From Aplysia californica (Eukaryota; Mollusca; Gastropoda; Aplysiida; Aplysiidae): 64,000 nucleotides of DNA. The stretch spans positions 1,418,807 through 1,482,806 of the forward strand of contig NW_004797328.1 in the NCBI RefSeq assembly GCF_000002075.1, read 5' to 3'. The notes beneath the pieces are model-generated. The model was not told the origin of the DNA. It ran no database searches and saw only the letters and a list, made by a program, of their open reading frames with translations. Below are positions 1 through 12,800 of the stretch, in pieces; position 1 is the stretch's first letter, and every line of letters begins with the position of its first letter. Made by a program: the position numbers and the translations under genes.

Positions 1-485
1 CGTGTTGACGTCCTTTGTTACACACTGGGTAAACAGTGACCACTCATCTCACTTACGATTTGTGTATGAAGTCTGGGCGGGGCTTACGGGTATAAATAAG
101 GGATCACACGTTTACCTCACCAGCAGCTGAAAATCGCTACCAATTGGTCAACAGTGGGAGGGGCCTATGCAACATGATCGTTTGGAGGGACTACCTAACA
201 ACAATGACAAGTGATTGGATTATGACGGCTCGCCCACAACGCCAAGGGCCAATGCACAATTTATGACAAAACGTAATGGAGTCTCTAAGGTGGCCGTCTA
301 AGACAGGTGTTTTTGCTCAGTGCAATAGGGGTTGTGTGTTAAAATTTGGTGGCCGCGGTCGCGTTGGACAGGTGCCCGTCTTACACAGTTAAATTATATA
401 GAAAAAACGCAAGGGGGGAAATGGAAAGTGACCGTTTGTACAGGTGGCCGTCTTATAGAGGTGGCCGTCAGGGCAGGTTCGACTG
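1..485 (+). mobile_element. pogo/Tigger-like MITE, right part (left end beyond window)
   Basis: Closely matches 57448-58272 over about 480 bp and ends in GGTTCGACTG followed by TA, the complement of the CAGTCGAACC start typical of mariner/pogo-type elements with a TA target duplication. No open frame of note. Confidence 0.7.
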
Positions 486-1689
486 TATATACAGGAGTAT
501 TATATCTGGTGGAAGAGTCTGAGTCATGATCATGCGTCATTTGTCTTAGTTGTAGGTCCGTTTAAGGTTACTGACTCTTTTATAAAAGTGTCAACGAATC
601 TTTAACCATTTAACTCTCGTCTTCTTTTGCAGTCTTGCTAGAGATCCTAAATGGCCATGGTTTTGATGTGGTCTTTTTTCGATCTTTCTTTTCTTTTTTT
701 CTGTTGTTTATTTTGATTTTCTAGAGTAAAAAATTCGAGATTGTAAACACGAAACGGGATCAACAATAGTGCCTTTTCCTTCAGCCCGCCACTCACCCCA
801 GCACCAACAGCAACATTTAATGGGTTTTTGTTTTTGTTTTAGTTAGAGTTTTACGGCACTTGAAACACATTATATAAGGTCATAAAAGTGCCAAAACAGA
901 AGTGTTACCAGAGAGTTACAAACACACAATTAGGAAAGAATAAGGGGTAAACGACACCAGATCATCCCCCAATCACCCACAATTAATTTACTGAGTGAAC
1001 GTGTATCAATAATATTATATGTAGCCTTCATGCAGTGGTGGACATGCACGAGGGCGCCGATCGGGGGCATGGATTGAGGCAGCTTCATTAGGGACCTCAA
1101 AAGGGCTCCAGCCTCGTGTCTTGGAAAGTGAATTCTAAACTTTTAGAGACAATGTTAAATCGATGCTAGTGCTTGTAATCGTAAGCACCTCCTCCCCCCC
1201 CCCCACACGCTCTCCCTGTATATAATAATATGGCTATGATGAAGGATTGTTGAGCAAGTTTCATTTTTTTTACTTGTTTATTTTTTCACTAATGGGAAGG
1301 GACGTTGGAACAAAATGAATTCCTTAAACGTAAACTTTCCATATTCATGTTCTGTTTCGTCGCAAGCTAGGCCTACCGGTTCATATTATGTCGTTTGTGT
1401 TTCCCTGCCGTTTCATGTCATATTATATTACATTCACCGAGCCAGACTATTGCAGCATAACGTTTGAGCAAAAAACGGGGGCGGGGATAAGGCTCTAAAC
1501 TAGGCCACCATGAGAAAGGGTTGATTAAAATAAAACATTGAGGTCAGCCTTTGTTTTTTTTTAGTAAAACATTTGCTTGTTTTAAGATATAATATTCTAT
1601 TGTCCTTGTAGAAAACCTTTTCGATTTAAATGAAGCGCATCAACCGTACAAAACAGCCTTATACATGTACTATTACTAATAAATTAAAT
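486..1689. other. upstream non-coding DNA
   Basis: AT-rich, no coding signal. Contains one R190 SINE (841-980), a C-run near 1195, and a TATA-like TTTATAAAAG at about 579 that I cannot link to a gene. Confidence 0.5.
841..980 (-). repeat. R190 SINE copy
   Basis: Reads TTTTACGGCACTTG...AATCACCCAC on plus, so the element lies on minus. It is about 140 bp, upstream of ANKIB1. Confidence 0.75.
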
Positions 1690-1922
1690 TCACTCGCTTT
1701 CCGAGCGTTCAGCATGCACCACGATCACTTCTCGAGAGCCACCAAAGATCGGTCGCGTCCGGATAGTTCCGTGAGACCACTCGCCAACTTTCGCTGATTT
1801 CCGGGAACGCACGACTGGAGAAAATATTGTGGAAGTTGCCTTGCTTGATAGCGGAGGCCGAAATGGCATAAATTTCTCTTTGTCTTCCCCTAGACAAAAA
1901 TATGACCATGTGTGGTATTTAG
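1690..1922 (+). promoter_or_regulatory. candidate CpG-rich promoter / non-coding first exon of ANKIB1
   Basis: This stretch is clearly richer in CpG and GC than the AT-rich DNA around it and ends in a good 5' splice site (TTTAG followed by GTGAGA, GT at 1923-1924). The ATG exon has an acceptor at 3627-3629, so at least one upstream non-coding exon must exist, and this is the best candidate I can see. No transcript evidence; other upstream positions are possible. Confidence 0.3.
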
Positions 1923-3626
1923 GTGAGAACATTGCCATTTATTTAAAATACACACTTTATATTTAATGCCCAAATGGAGTTCAGGCTTGTTCTGCTTGCC
2001 GAAGTATGCCCGTGTTTAGACACTTGAGATACCCATTACTTGACCAAGACCAAGATCGTAATGTTTATGTTATGACTAGACTTGGTTGTGTAGACAGTCG
2101 ACCAGACAGTCCGACTAGACATGACGTTTTGCTCTGGGCCCAGGTAGATTCTGGGCCTAAAACTCAATACTCTACCTGGTGCACTCCGAATGTACAGTGA
2201 GTCGGGTATTGTCAGGCGAAGGATACATTCCTCGGTATTTCACAAATTATTTAGATCTAGATTATAGACCTTGAATCTTGAATCAAGATCTTATCTCTCG
2301 ACTGAAGAGTATTGTCTGGATCAGGATCTGTCCACGGACCACTGTATGATGAATAGAAGTCTAAATAACTTAAGCTGTAGTACTAGGCTACGGAGGATTT
2401 GGGCTTGTGAATAGATCCTACTGTACTACAGCCGAACAGTTGATGTCTTTTCTTGTTTTCATCGTCTAGATTAGATGATGTTGACCCGCTAGGCCGAGGC
2501 TGAGTCAAGTAGCCCCTCTCAGGCCTCTGTCTGTTTGTGTTGGATTTATAAGGGGAAAAAGTCTTACACTTAACTTCACTTTGGACTTTGGGTTTGGGTG
2601 CAGCAGTACTGTAAGGCATTGAAACATTTTCTTGGATGATTCCTTAAACAAAAACAAAAAACGAAGTGGCTATCGAGACTATTTGTACAGCCCCCCCCTT
2701 GACTATAATAGCTAGGCTTTGAAGGCGGCACACATAACTCAAACCGGACACTACAAGTGGACAAACTTAAACCCTGGAAGCCGGCAGGCCCTAGATCTAT
2801 ATAGGGATGACATACTTCGATTGGGAAGCGCACAGCTATAAAGGGCATAGATGCTGACCTTCTTATTTCAATGGAAAATTTCAGCATTCCTTTTATGGAA
2901 AATAATCTAAGGGCCGTACGCTAGGGAGGGGCCGTACGCATGAGCATGAGGGCCGAACGCATAGCCAGTGGCAACAAAAAAAGGATCATGTTGGTTTTGC
3001 TGAGATCTTCGTGAGACAAAATTCCAGAGCTCTCATAAAGCTACGTTAAAAATTTTAGATATATTAGGCCAGATAATAACTTCAAATTCAAAAGTCGTCT
3101 AGATCTAGACTCTATCGTATGCACAGTAAAAAAAAACCTGTTTCCTTTCGGAACTCTACCGTTTCGTTGATTCTACTCTAGCGATTACCTGTTCAAGACT
3201 GTCCACTATATTATATAGTATAGAGTATAAAGGTCTACTTTCCACTCTCCACCTTGTAGGGGCCTATTATTTTCTACATTGTGTGGTCGAGAGTATAAGT
3301 ACCACAGATTTGAAGGGTGTTCTGAGATGACTCAGATGACCACCTGTCGAAGATAATCATCACCAGAACACAAAGAATGACTTCCCACTTCCTCTCCTAT
3401 GCTTTTTTCTCTATATTAGAGAAATGTAGACACTGTCCAATAGGGTAATCTAAAATGACCGCTTTTCTCATCTTGGGCAGTTTCCGACTGTATTTTGCCT
3501 CAAGTCTGAGGTCATTGATGTTGGTGTCTGAAAGTTTATGTTTCTGACACAGGTAGGGGAGTTGCCAGTGAGTACCGATAAAATCAATTCTCTTTGCAGT
3601 GTATAATGTGTTTTATTATTTATTAA
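1923..3626. other. presumed leader intron of ANKIB1
   Basis: AT-rich sequence with short AGATCTAGAT arrays (about 2260 and 3095-3112) and a short direct repeat GGGCCGTACGC (about 2911 and 2930). No conserved reading frame. Confidence 0.4.
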
Positions 3627-3629
3627 CAG

Positions 3630-3666
3630 GAGGATGCCTTGGTAAACCATTTTGAAGTGTCCCGGC
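3630..3666 (+). other. ANKIB1: 5' UTR part of the ANKIB1 start-codon exon
   Basis: The exon begins after TTAACAG (3623-3629). It holds a four-codon upstream ORF (ATG at 3633, then CCT TGG TAA) before the real start at 3667. The context GGCATGG at 3667 and the conserved MG...KFRK start support that ATG. The upstream ORF could lower translation, which is inference. Confidence 0.6.
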
Positions 3667-3854
3667 ATGGGAAGTGCATCGTCCAAGTTTCGCAAACACC
3701 TCCAGTCTGGGGATGAAGTTCAAGCCCTACAGCTGTACAGGAACAATGGGGAGCTGAGAAAAGCTCTGGACCCCAACTGCTCCTATGGGGATTCGCATCA
3801 GCACGAGACTCCCCTCCATCTAGCGTCAAAGCATGGGATGCCCACCTTGTTAAA
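3667..3854 (+). CDS. ANKIB1: ANKIB1 coding exon 1 (residues 1-62)
   Basis: Starts [10 protein letters not shown], matching the MG...KFRK start of vertebrate ANKIB1, and carries Gly2 and Ser6 of an N-myristoylation motif. Ends inside the first ankyrin repeat ([12 protein letters not shown]). Donor GTATGT, phase 2. Confidence 0.93.
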
Positions 3855-6800
3855 GTATGTTCTCTTCTTACTGTACCCATTGGGAGATCGGGTCAGGTTG
3901 GTGCGGTTTGCTAGCTAGATTGAGGGCGCAAAGCGACTATCGTGGCACAAGCTGGTTGCCCCCAACTCGTTTCCTAAAAAACAAACGCGTTTGTTTTCAG
4001 GCGATGAGTAAAGAAATCGACCCGACCCGATCCCATCCGTAATGGGCACCCGGTATTAGTTCTCATGTGTGTGCTTTCCATGTCTGGAAAAGCAGTTTCC
4101 TCATTTCTTCGTGATCAACCAGCGTCTAGTTATTGATATAATTTTAAAAAACTGTTTTCAATTATAGTTGCTTGAGCAATAGTGTTTTTCAGCTGCGGTG
4201 GTTGGTTCAAATGGGGTAAAAAATCTTTGAGGTCATATTATATAATTACTTCAAGTTTGCATCTTGCTTGCTTTTTAAAAACCCTCAATCATCATCATCA
4301 TCATTGTTTTTGTTGTCCTCATCTTCATCATTTACACCCTCTGCTGATACTGACACACACATGTTATAAAATTGTTACCTGTTTGGTCTTTCCTATAAAA
4401 ATTCTGTGGGCCTAATCTTTCTTCCTTCTTTTCTTTCTATGATACTTTCTAGTAGCAACACCTCAAATCTTAGACACTTATGATCTATTTGTGTTGCAAA
4501 TACCATAAAACTCATACTCATACTAAAAGTAAACTAAACCTGTTTGGTTTTTCTAGGACCTTCCTGTTCTCCAAGGGTGGAAACCCAAATAAGACAAATG
4601 CAAAGAAGGAAACCTGTGTGCACTGTGTGTGCATGGAAAGTAATTGGCAGTCAGTCCATGTGTGTAACAGACGCATGGAGTGCCTAAATAGTTTGCTGAA
4701 GTGGAGGGGAGCCACACTGTCAGAGGGGCAAGTGGAGAAGATCGATTTGGGAGCACAAGATGAGGTAAGAAGATCGAGAAGGTGCTAGGCCTTTGTTGTC
4801 GGCTCTTGCTTCTGTGTATCCTGTGGTCAGAGCTCCAGTTGGTTCTTCGACCCCTGGTTGGATAGTTGTATTGGTGTAGTGTGGCTTGCTGAAACTTCTT
4901 TTCGTTATTGTTGTCTGTGAAAGTTGTTTTTGAAATTTAGCTTTTAAAGTTCAAATGGAGCATTTATAGTGCTGACATGGGATGGAATATAACTCAGTTC
5001 TCCTTAAAACACCTGCTGCTCCTGTTGATAATTACATAGTGTGGCAATTTGACATAATTTGCAGTTCAGTAATTTGAAAGTACATACTTGTCACTATTGA
5101 GGCTCCAACCATTGTAGATTAATTATAAGAATGAAACATAGCCATTGGTCTGGGCAGTGCAGTTTATTTCAATCTCTTGGGATAAATATATCTTAAGATA
5201 TATAAAAATTTAAGTTAAATATTGCTTTGTGCCATGACCTTAAGTTATTTTTTGTTTACTTATGTAATGGTGGTTGTTTTTCAAGATAATAGTCTTTTTT
5301 TATTGATGTTTATTAGTGTATCTGGTTCCTTCATTTCTCAGAAATTGAACACAGCTTTGCATTATGCAGCAGCTTCGGGATTGGCTCAGTGTGTGGAGGT
5401 AAGATCATCTCAGTGTTCAATTAAAACATTTGGGGGGGGGGGGGGGGGGGTAAGTGTTTTACGGCACTCGCAACTGCATAAGGTCATATGAATGCGCGGG
5501 ACACGTGAAGCTTTTTCAGTTGGTAGGAAATTTTGAATTTTGCCCGGGTGGCGGCCGAAACCTACTGTTATTGATTTTAAACCACCAAGGAATCTTTAAT
5601 GTGCACAACTTGCAAACGGGACCTCCAAGATTTTTCGCCCTTGTCCAAGAAGGCTAGGTGTAGATCTTTCCTGCCAGAAGATCAGAGGTGTGGCTGAAAG
5701 ACAGCAGTAAGAAGGAGCCAAGGAGTAGCAGTAGAAAGGCTGCAGAAAGAGTCAGTAGCCCAGAGGAGGGGGCAAAGGAGGTGAGGGGGTGAGGTCAGAA
5801 AGGGCAGACGAAAGCAGACGAGAGAACATTGCTAGAAGGAAAGGAGGTAAATTTAGAGAAGAAAAATTTTCCGTCTCTACCCGTATTCGAACCCGGGACC
5901 TTTGCATGAGAGGCGAACATATTAATCTCTAGGCCACAAGAGCCCAAGTAACGTGAAGAACGAGAAAATGCAACAGTCTAACGCTTGCACACGTATAGCT
6001 TTATCAACATTGAATTATATTTTTGTTTCTTGGAGCTTACAGCTGAAAATTCATCCCTTTTTTTTTGTGGTAAAGAATGTAATATGTATGTTTCATGTGT
6101 GTTACTATCCTAGTGCAGGAGGGTAAATAATACAAAATTTTGAGTTTAAAACTCTGGTTCAATCATTCATTTTTTTAATGAATCTTTATTTCAAAATATA
6201 ATTTATAATTTCAGCATTGTTCTTTGTTAAAAATCTGTTATGATGTGCTTATCCTGAAGATGTAATTTATCACCAATATAACGGTCTCCGTGGGTGGTTG
6301 GCGGGTGCTCTGGTGTGGTTTGCTCCTTTTTTCCTCTAAAATACCTGTCATCTCTGTCTCCCCCTCATTCTTTTCTGTGTTTGTTACTCTCTTGTAACTC
6401 CTCTTATCTTCGGCTCTTATATGGCCTTATTGTGTTGCAAGTGCCATAACACTCTAACTAAAACTAACGGTCTTACTTTTTTTGTGATTCTGTCTACTCA
6501 AGAAACAGAAAGTTATTGGGCTTTTTGAAATTGGAGTATTGAATTTTTAGGGAAGCCCTTATATATTGCTTTTTGCAGTGGCAGTTACTTTACTTTTCAG
6601 TACTGATAAGGTATGTCAATGGCTCAGGTCTGCAGTGAAGGAAACTCTGATTTCATCTGCATCAGGGGGCTTTTTGGCTGCTCTTTTATTTGTTCTGTTT
6701 TCATTTGTGTCCTCCTTCCTAACTCTGTAAACTTTTGATATACGATACGGCGCATCAGTTTAGGTGGTGTATGGCATCACTCGGTTGTTTACAGTGGTAA

Positions 6801-9800
6801 CAAAAATGGACGACACCCTAGTTAATTCATATGTATTGAAATTGTAGTTTATTCCATTGATCATTAGTTTCTACTCAGTTTGGTGTTTACTGTATTCAAA
6901 TAGTTAATAAGTTAAATAGGAACAGAGTTATTGGGAAGTTTGTGATGCTAAACCTTGGATGACAAATTCAAGTATGGTTTAATGAGATGAACAATGATTA
7001 CATAGGAGGCCCCTGCCTCTGTAACACCTCTATTCTCTATTTTAAACACATGTCAAATCTTACTTTACCTTAGATATACAGCCAGTTTGATATTTTTGTA
7101 GGCCTAACGGTAAATACAGTACAGGGGTTTGGAGAAAAGTTTCCAAATAAGTGTCTGAATTTTCCTTTGCAGACCCTTGTACAGTATGGGGCTCCACTGT
7201 TTACGGAGAATGAAGACAGCCTTACGCCTTGTGACACTGCTGAGAGAAATGGACATGCCCGGATTGCTCTATACCTTGAGTCGAAAATGGTGTTTTCAGT
7301 AAGAATAGCCTTTTCACTTGTCTTATATATTTTGGGCTCTTCCCTCGATAATTAAAGACAATTTTTTTTAGATTTACTGTGAAAATGTCTGCTATTTAGT
7401 GTTGCAAAACTTGTTTTTTCTTGGGTTTCTGTCAGCTAGTGTTTTTTTTTTGTAGGGAGGGAAAGAGGAAAGTTCTATGTAAATTGTATTGCATATTTAA
7501 TTGGTCTGTACCAAAGAAGCAGCCAAGGTTGTTGGAACTTGATTTTTCCTTTATTCATCGTCAAACTAGTGTTTGTGTTAACTGTGCTGTTAATTCACCC
7601 AAATGTTATTGTGGTTTTACATTAAAGTGACTTTATGTTATGTATGCTCACTGAGAATGTTCTCAACACATTGGAATAATTATCTGTAGACGATAATAAT
7701 ATAGATTGCAGTGAATGTAATTTGGACATCGTTCGGGGTATTTCATAATTGTTATGGCAGCTATGATATGGTCTGCTCCTTCATCATTTCCAGTAGACTG
7801 TTCTCTTCTTGTATCTGTTGTTGTGTCTCCGGATGCACACTACTAGTCATCAAGATTCTTCTCTCAGACCCTCTCAGAGATGCCAACCAGTACGATTTTA
7901 CGTATTTTAGTACGATTTTTTTCCGAAAATACGCGAATACGACTTTTCATGAAAAAATATGCATCCTGGAATGCGAAAAATACGAAATCCAGTTTGGGCG
8001 AGTAAACCTAATTATATCTCAAGTTCCCTCTTTTGTCAAAATAATATGAGTATCGCGGAACTGGAATATTAGAAATCCAAGTCCGATAAGGTCAGTAAGT
8101 TCATTTTTTCCGGTCGCGATTGTGACTATATTTGTTTAGCTTTTCCTCCTCCGAGAGTACGTTTCACTTTCACGCGAACAGGCGGCTATGGCGACAGACG
8201 GAAGTGTATGTGACACCGAGGCTTGATCGGGAAAATCAAGATCTACTTTCGGTTTCGTTACCACCGAGAAGTTTGCCAGCGGTAGACTGATAACACAACT
8301 TATTTGCGACGTGAAGGTTGTGCAGTGTAAACGCTGCCGTGCAAATAAAATTTCTTGAACTCGTCTCTATGCTGTCACTTGTAGGAAAAAAAGAAAAGAA
8401 AATACAAGCGTCGTCCGAGTTTTAGATTGTCGGGCTCGCCATCATGACCGGTCAATGAACCTGCGCGCATTCGCATCACAAAATAAATGTGGCATCGTGT
8501 GAGCAAAGACCGTGTTTGGTGGGAGTAACGGCGCTGCCAAGTATAGGACTACAGGAGGGATTATTGATTTTTTTTTTGTACACTCGAGAGGGGGGGGGGG
8601 GTGTGAAGGCAACACCAGAGGACAAAAACTTGGAGGCAAATTTCAGAATTTTGATTAGAGCTTTCTGCAAAGCGTGCGTTGGTGCAGACCGTGTGCGGAA
8701 TCGGGACCCCTTATACTTTGCAAGTCTGTGTTATTGAAATAAAATGTTTGCGTGTCATTGGGTGGGTGATAGTAAATTATACCTACAGTGTATGTTGTAG
8801 CTTTCTGTTCAAGACTGGCAGATTGTCAGTGTCAGTGTCACTGCATCTTGCCCTCCCACAGTTGTTACAACTCTCACACTGCGTGGGTCTACTTGAGCCA
8901 TTCAAGTTATTGCTCTTCTCTGAGTTTGAGCAATAATTTTAGTCTGTCAGTTCATAATATGAATCATGACACCCAGACTGGTTCTGGATAGTAATGATAG
9001 TCGAAATTCTTGTTCTAGGCCCTTCCGAATGCTCAAAACAGGATTAATTTTTTATTATAATAATGAGAGGGAAATATTATAACAGACTGAAATGCTTAAG
9101 TCAAATAAGACGTCAATACGACACTGAACACTGACACGTTGTTGACTGGATACATGTTTATTGTATGCGTATGTGCTCCATTTTTCGAGCTGGTGAGCTA
9201 GTAATTTTTTTCCAGGAAATATTGCTGGACACTTTACTGGTTGGTCGGTCGATCGTGAAGAATACACATTTCCCCATGAAAATACACATTTTCATATTTC
9301 CCAATACTCATTTCGGTTTTCTGTGGTTGGCATCTCTGCCCTCTGATGAAAGATTAGGGTTGGACTGCTGGAAATTTGTATTGGGTAATTCGTACCAGTA
9401 AAGAAAATACCAAGAAAATGTGATGTGAGGCACTCACCAAATTGAAACTGGAAAAAGCTTTTGTTTCTGTACTTTCCGTTGCACTGAAAATTGTCACATT
9501 TTTCACCGAAGACTAGTTTTCTTTTCTCAACGTGTTGAAAAGTCTTATGTTTAAAAAAAAATTTTTTACAGAGAGGTCATGCATGCTTTTTTTCTTTCCA
9601 TTGCAGAATGAGGAAGAGTCTCTCAATGAAGAAGACAACGTTTCTATGCCTCCTATGGAGGTAAATAACTACATTATTTTATGTGTGTGCCCAGTTTGAT
9701 GTGTGTGGATGTACTCAAAGAGAACCTTAGAATCTTTGTTTTTAAATACAACTGTTTTTGACAAGTTCAGGAGTTCCATTGTTTCTGTATGATTTCATTT

Positions 9801-12800
9801 GAAGTTTATTCCTTGTGTTTTCTTATATTTTGAAACAATAGAATACCAAGATAACAAACCCTTCTGAGATGTTAAAAAAAGAGGTTTTGAGTTTTTAACA
9901 ATTGTTTACAGTTCATTTCTTACATGTATTGCCTGAAATTGGACATTGAAATAGTGGCTATGGAAATAGGCTTTTATCAATGTATTTTGTATGGAAAAAG
10001 ACTCTTGATTATCATGTAAATGTCCTATATATTTAGACATTCTTGATCTAAATTGTAATGATGGGTGTGTAAAAATATACATTAAAAAAAAAGAAATTTT
10101 GAAATTCTAACCTGCACTCGCCTTCTGTTGTCCTAAATTCTTTCAAGTTCTTTGTGTAGTTGCGAGGAGAATGAATATCAAAGTTCTATACACTGTGCTC
10201 CTCAGGAATATTCTGGACTCCGGCCTCAAGACTTGCAAGAAGCAAAGGACCAGTTATTGGTGGAGACTGCGGACATGCTCAGTGTGCCTCTTTTCACTGC
10301 AGAGGCCTTATTGCGAAATCATGGTAAGTTTGGGAGCCTTCCAGCAAATCACAATATTTTTTTTTTGCCTTTACATACTGCTTTACAGAGTATTGTCTTC
10401 ATAGTATTATCCCCTCTAGTGACTGGCTTTTGTGTTTTTACAGCTTTTTAGTAAGTTGGTGCTCTAAACAATTAGCCCCTTCACTGCGTCGCCCGAGCCT
10501 GACTCAGGCCATCGTATGTCACTATAATGTGTGCAACCTGAGCACAAAGAGACAATTCTGAGTAATGTATGGAGGAAACTATTTTCATAGATGACTTCCC
10601 CTTATATAAGGGACATCTGGGGAATGTTATGAAAGTGAAAGTAGAGGCCAAATCGCAGTCTGTCATTTTTAATGGAACTTTGTTGTTGATCTTTCCCATT
10701 TCACGAACAAACGTAATCTTTGTTGACATGGCTTCAACCAGCCATTCGAGGCTCCAAGCGTCCGTTCACAGCGTTAGAGGTATTGGACGAGGTGAATAAT
10801 GATCCTGATAGTGATGAATACGACTTCGATGAAGGAAGTGAGATGGATGAAGACGAAGAAGACAGTGATGTGTTAATGAGTTTGATGGGAGATGCGATAG
10901 AAGGTGATCGTGCTGATAGTGAAGATTTACCAACAAGGAAAGAGAGACGTAGATCTAGATCTCAAAGTTGTTCAGAGAATTAAGGTATACCCCTGATAAG
11001 ATCTAGATCTAGATCGATGTGATCTAGATCTATGATAATGATAATGGTGGAGTTGCCAATTGGGGGTTCAGAGATACCCCTGATAAGATCTAGATCTAGA
11101 TCAATGTGATCTAGATCTATGATAATGATAATGGTGGAGTTGCCAATTGGGGGGACAAGGCATGGCAGAATTAGAGAGAGGGGATGTGGCAGAGGTCGTA
11201 TTCCAAAGTGTTTTCAATGTTGACACAAGAAATCTATTTTTTGGTTGTAAAAATTACCAAAGCAAGGTGGAACACTGGATTACTCTTAATAAAGGTAATA
11301 ATTATTATTTCTTTTCTTTTTTTTACTTTCTGCTGTAGAACCAAGAAAATTTTGCTATAAGTATGCATCACTCATAGCTGCCACTTTTCCGCCAAATAAC
11401 GGAAACTCCGCTTCATCTAGCTTTTCCCGCTACTTTCCTCCTTCCTCTGCTGGACCGCTTTCGGTCACAAATTGCAATACTTTTTTTTTACCCGCGGAAA
11501 ACACTGAAACAGGAGAGAGACGAAAACACGGCTTGCACATGTCCGCCCGTAGCTTTCTTCTTCCGTTCTTCTGTGCCTGCCTGGCACAAGTTTCACATTG
11601 TTTCTTGTGGAGCGACAGTGTCAATCGAGCATCGGGACGATAGCGCGCCGAGTTGTCTTTGAAAACGGCGTAAATTCAAGAGAAATTGATGCAGAATGCA
11701 AAAATAAAAGAAGCTGGAATAAGAAAGAAGCAGACGGTGTACGACTTGAAAAGTTCATTAGAAAATTGAACAAGCTGCTTGCTGCACTTTGCGTTTGGTG
11801 CGATAAAGAAATCGCTTAGTTGGCCAACAGTGGCAAAGGTGTTGCCTCCTTGATCCAATACTGCTCTACATGGATGCACAAGTTTAAAGTGAAAGAAATC
11901 TTTTTATGAGACACCAGCTGGCAACAAACACTGGATTTTTAGTCACCAAATTGTGTCAAATGCTTGTCAGTCAACTTAGTGCCTTAGTTTTTATTGTGTT
12001 TTTTTTTTTCAAATACATTTTAATTCTGTAGCCTATGGTTAAGGTTAACAAATATGACAGTTTTCCCTTCCAAAACCATGGGCTAGATGTTCCAATATAT
12101 TGCCTCTGGATCTCACTGTTTTTACTCCGGCGTTCGGAGAGCGCGTGTACACCTTCGCCTGAATTTGCTCCTTTTTAAAAATTCCTGAGTGGCAGCTATG
12201 AGCACTCCAAAAATAACAAACTTAAAAAATTCTTATTTTCCATAATTTTGATACTACACCACAAATAAAATAATTTTCCTTCTATATATAGCACGTTTTT
12301 ATGTACTTTCCGATATAACATGTATTTCTAAATGTGTGGGTGAAATATATGAACCTTGTAAGTGCAAAAATAACCAAATTATGCTCAATTTAGTGACGGT
12401 ACCCCAAATCACTGGCATGCTGCTCCGCACAGGGGGATAAAATTAGCCCAAAGGGAAGGGGTTTAAACAAGAACATTTTTTCCTGTTTATATTTCTCTGA
12501 TATGTGTCAAGCAAAATATGCTCGTTGTTTCACTGACTAGTACAGAAAGGGTTAAATGGTTCATAGGCTTGGCTAGAAAGAAGAAACACTGGAGGAATAA
12601 TACTCATGAATTACAATACAAAATTTTTACCTCCTGGTAGCATCCCATATTCAGTCTGTCCACTTGTCCATTTGCTCATGGAATGCATGAGCTTGGTTTT
12701 TTTGGTCGCTTTTAAGGACAAGTAGGCTAACCCAGATTTCAGGGTTTTCCAGAAATCTTGACCTATACCAAAAGTTGGCATTGCCCTACTTATAGGAGAA

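Larger units (their letters stand above)
10476..12461 (+). mobile_element. degenerate piggyBac-like element (TTAA type)
   Basis: Ends CCCCTTCACTGC and the complement of CCCCTTCCCT are inverted and flanked by TTAG/TTTA, near the TTAA target of piggyBac. Inside, 10756-10983 reads [20 protein letters not shown] followed by a strongly acidic run, like the acidic N-terminus of piggyBac transposases. There is no in-frame ATG (the ATG at 10728 is in another frame) and the rest of the transposase is absent. Carries an 87-bp tandem duplication and a nested MITE (11373-12200). Confidence 0.55.

Noticed and set aside
1690-1938. Minus-strand frames of 66-82 codons
   Set aside because: No similarity and no splice partners; the CpG-rich composition is enough to explain them.
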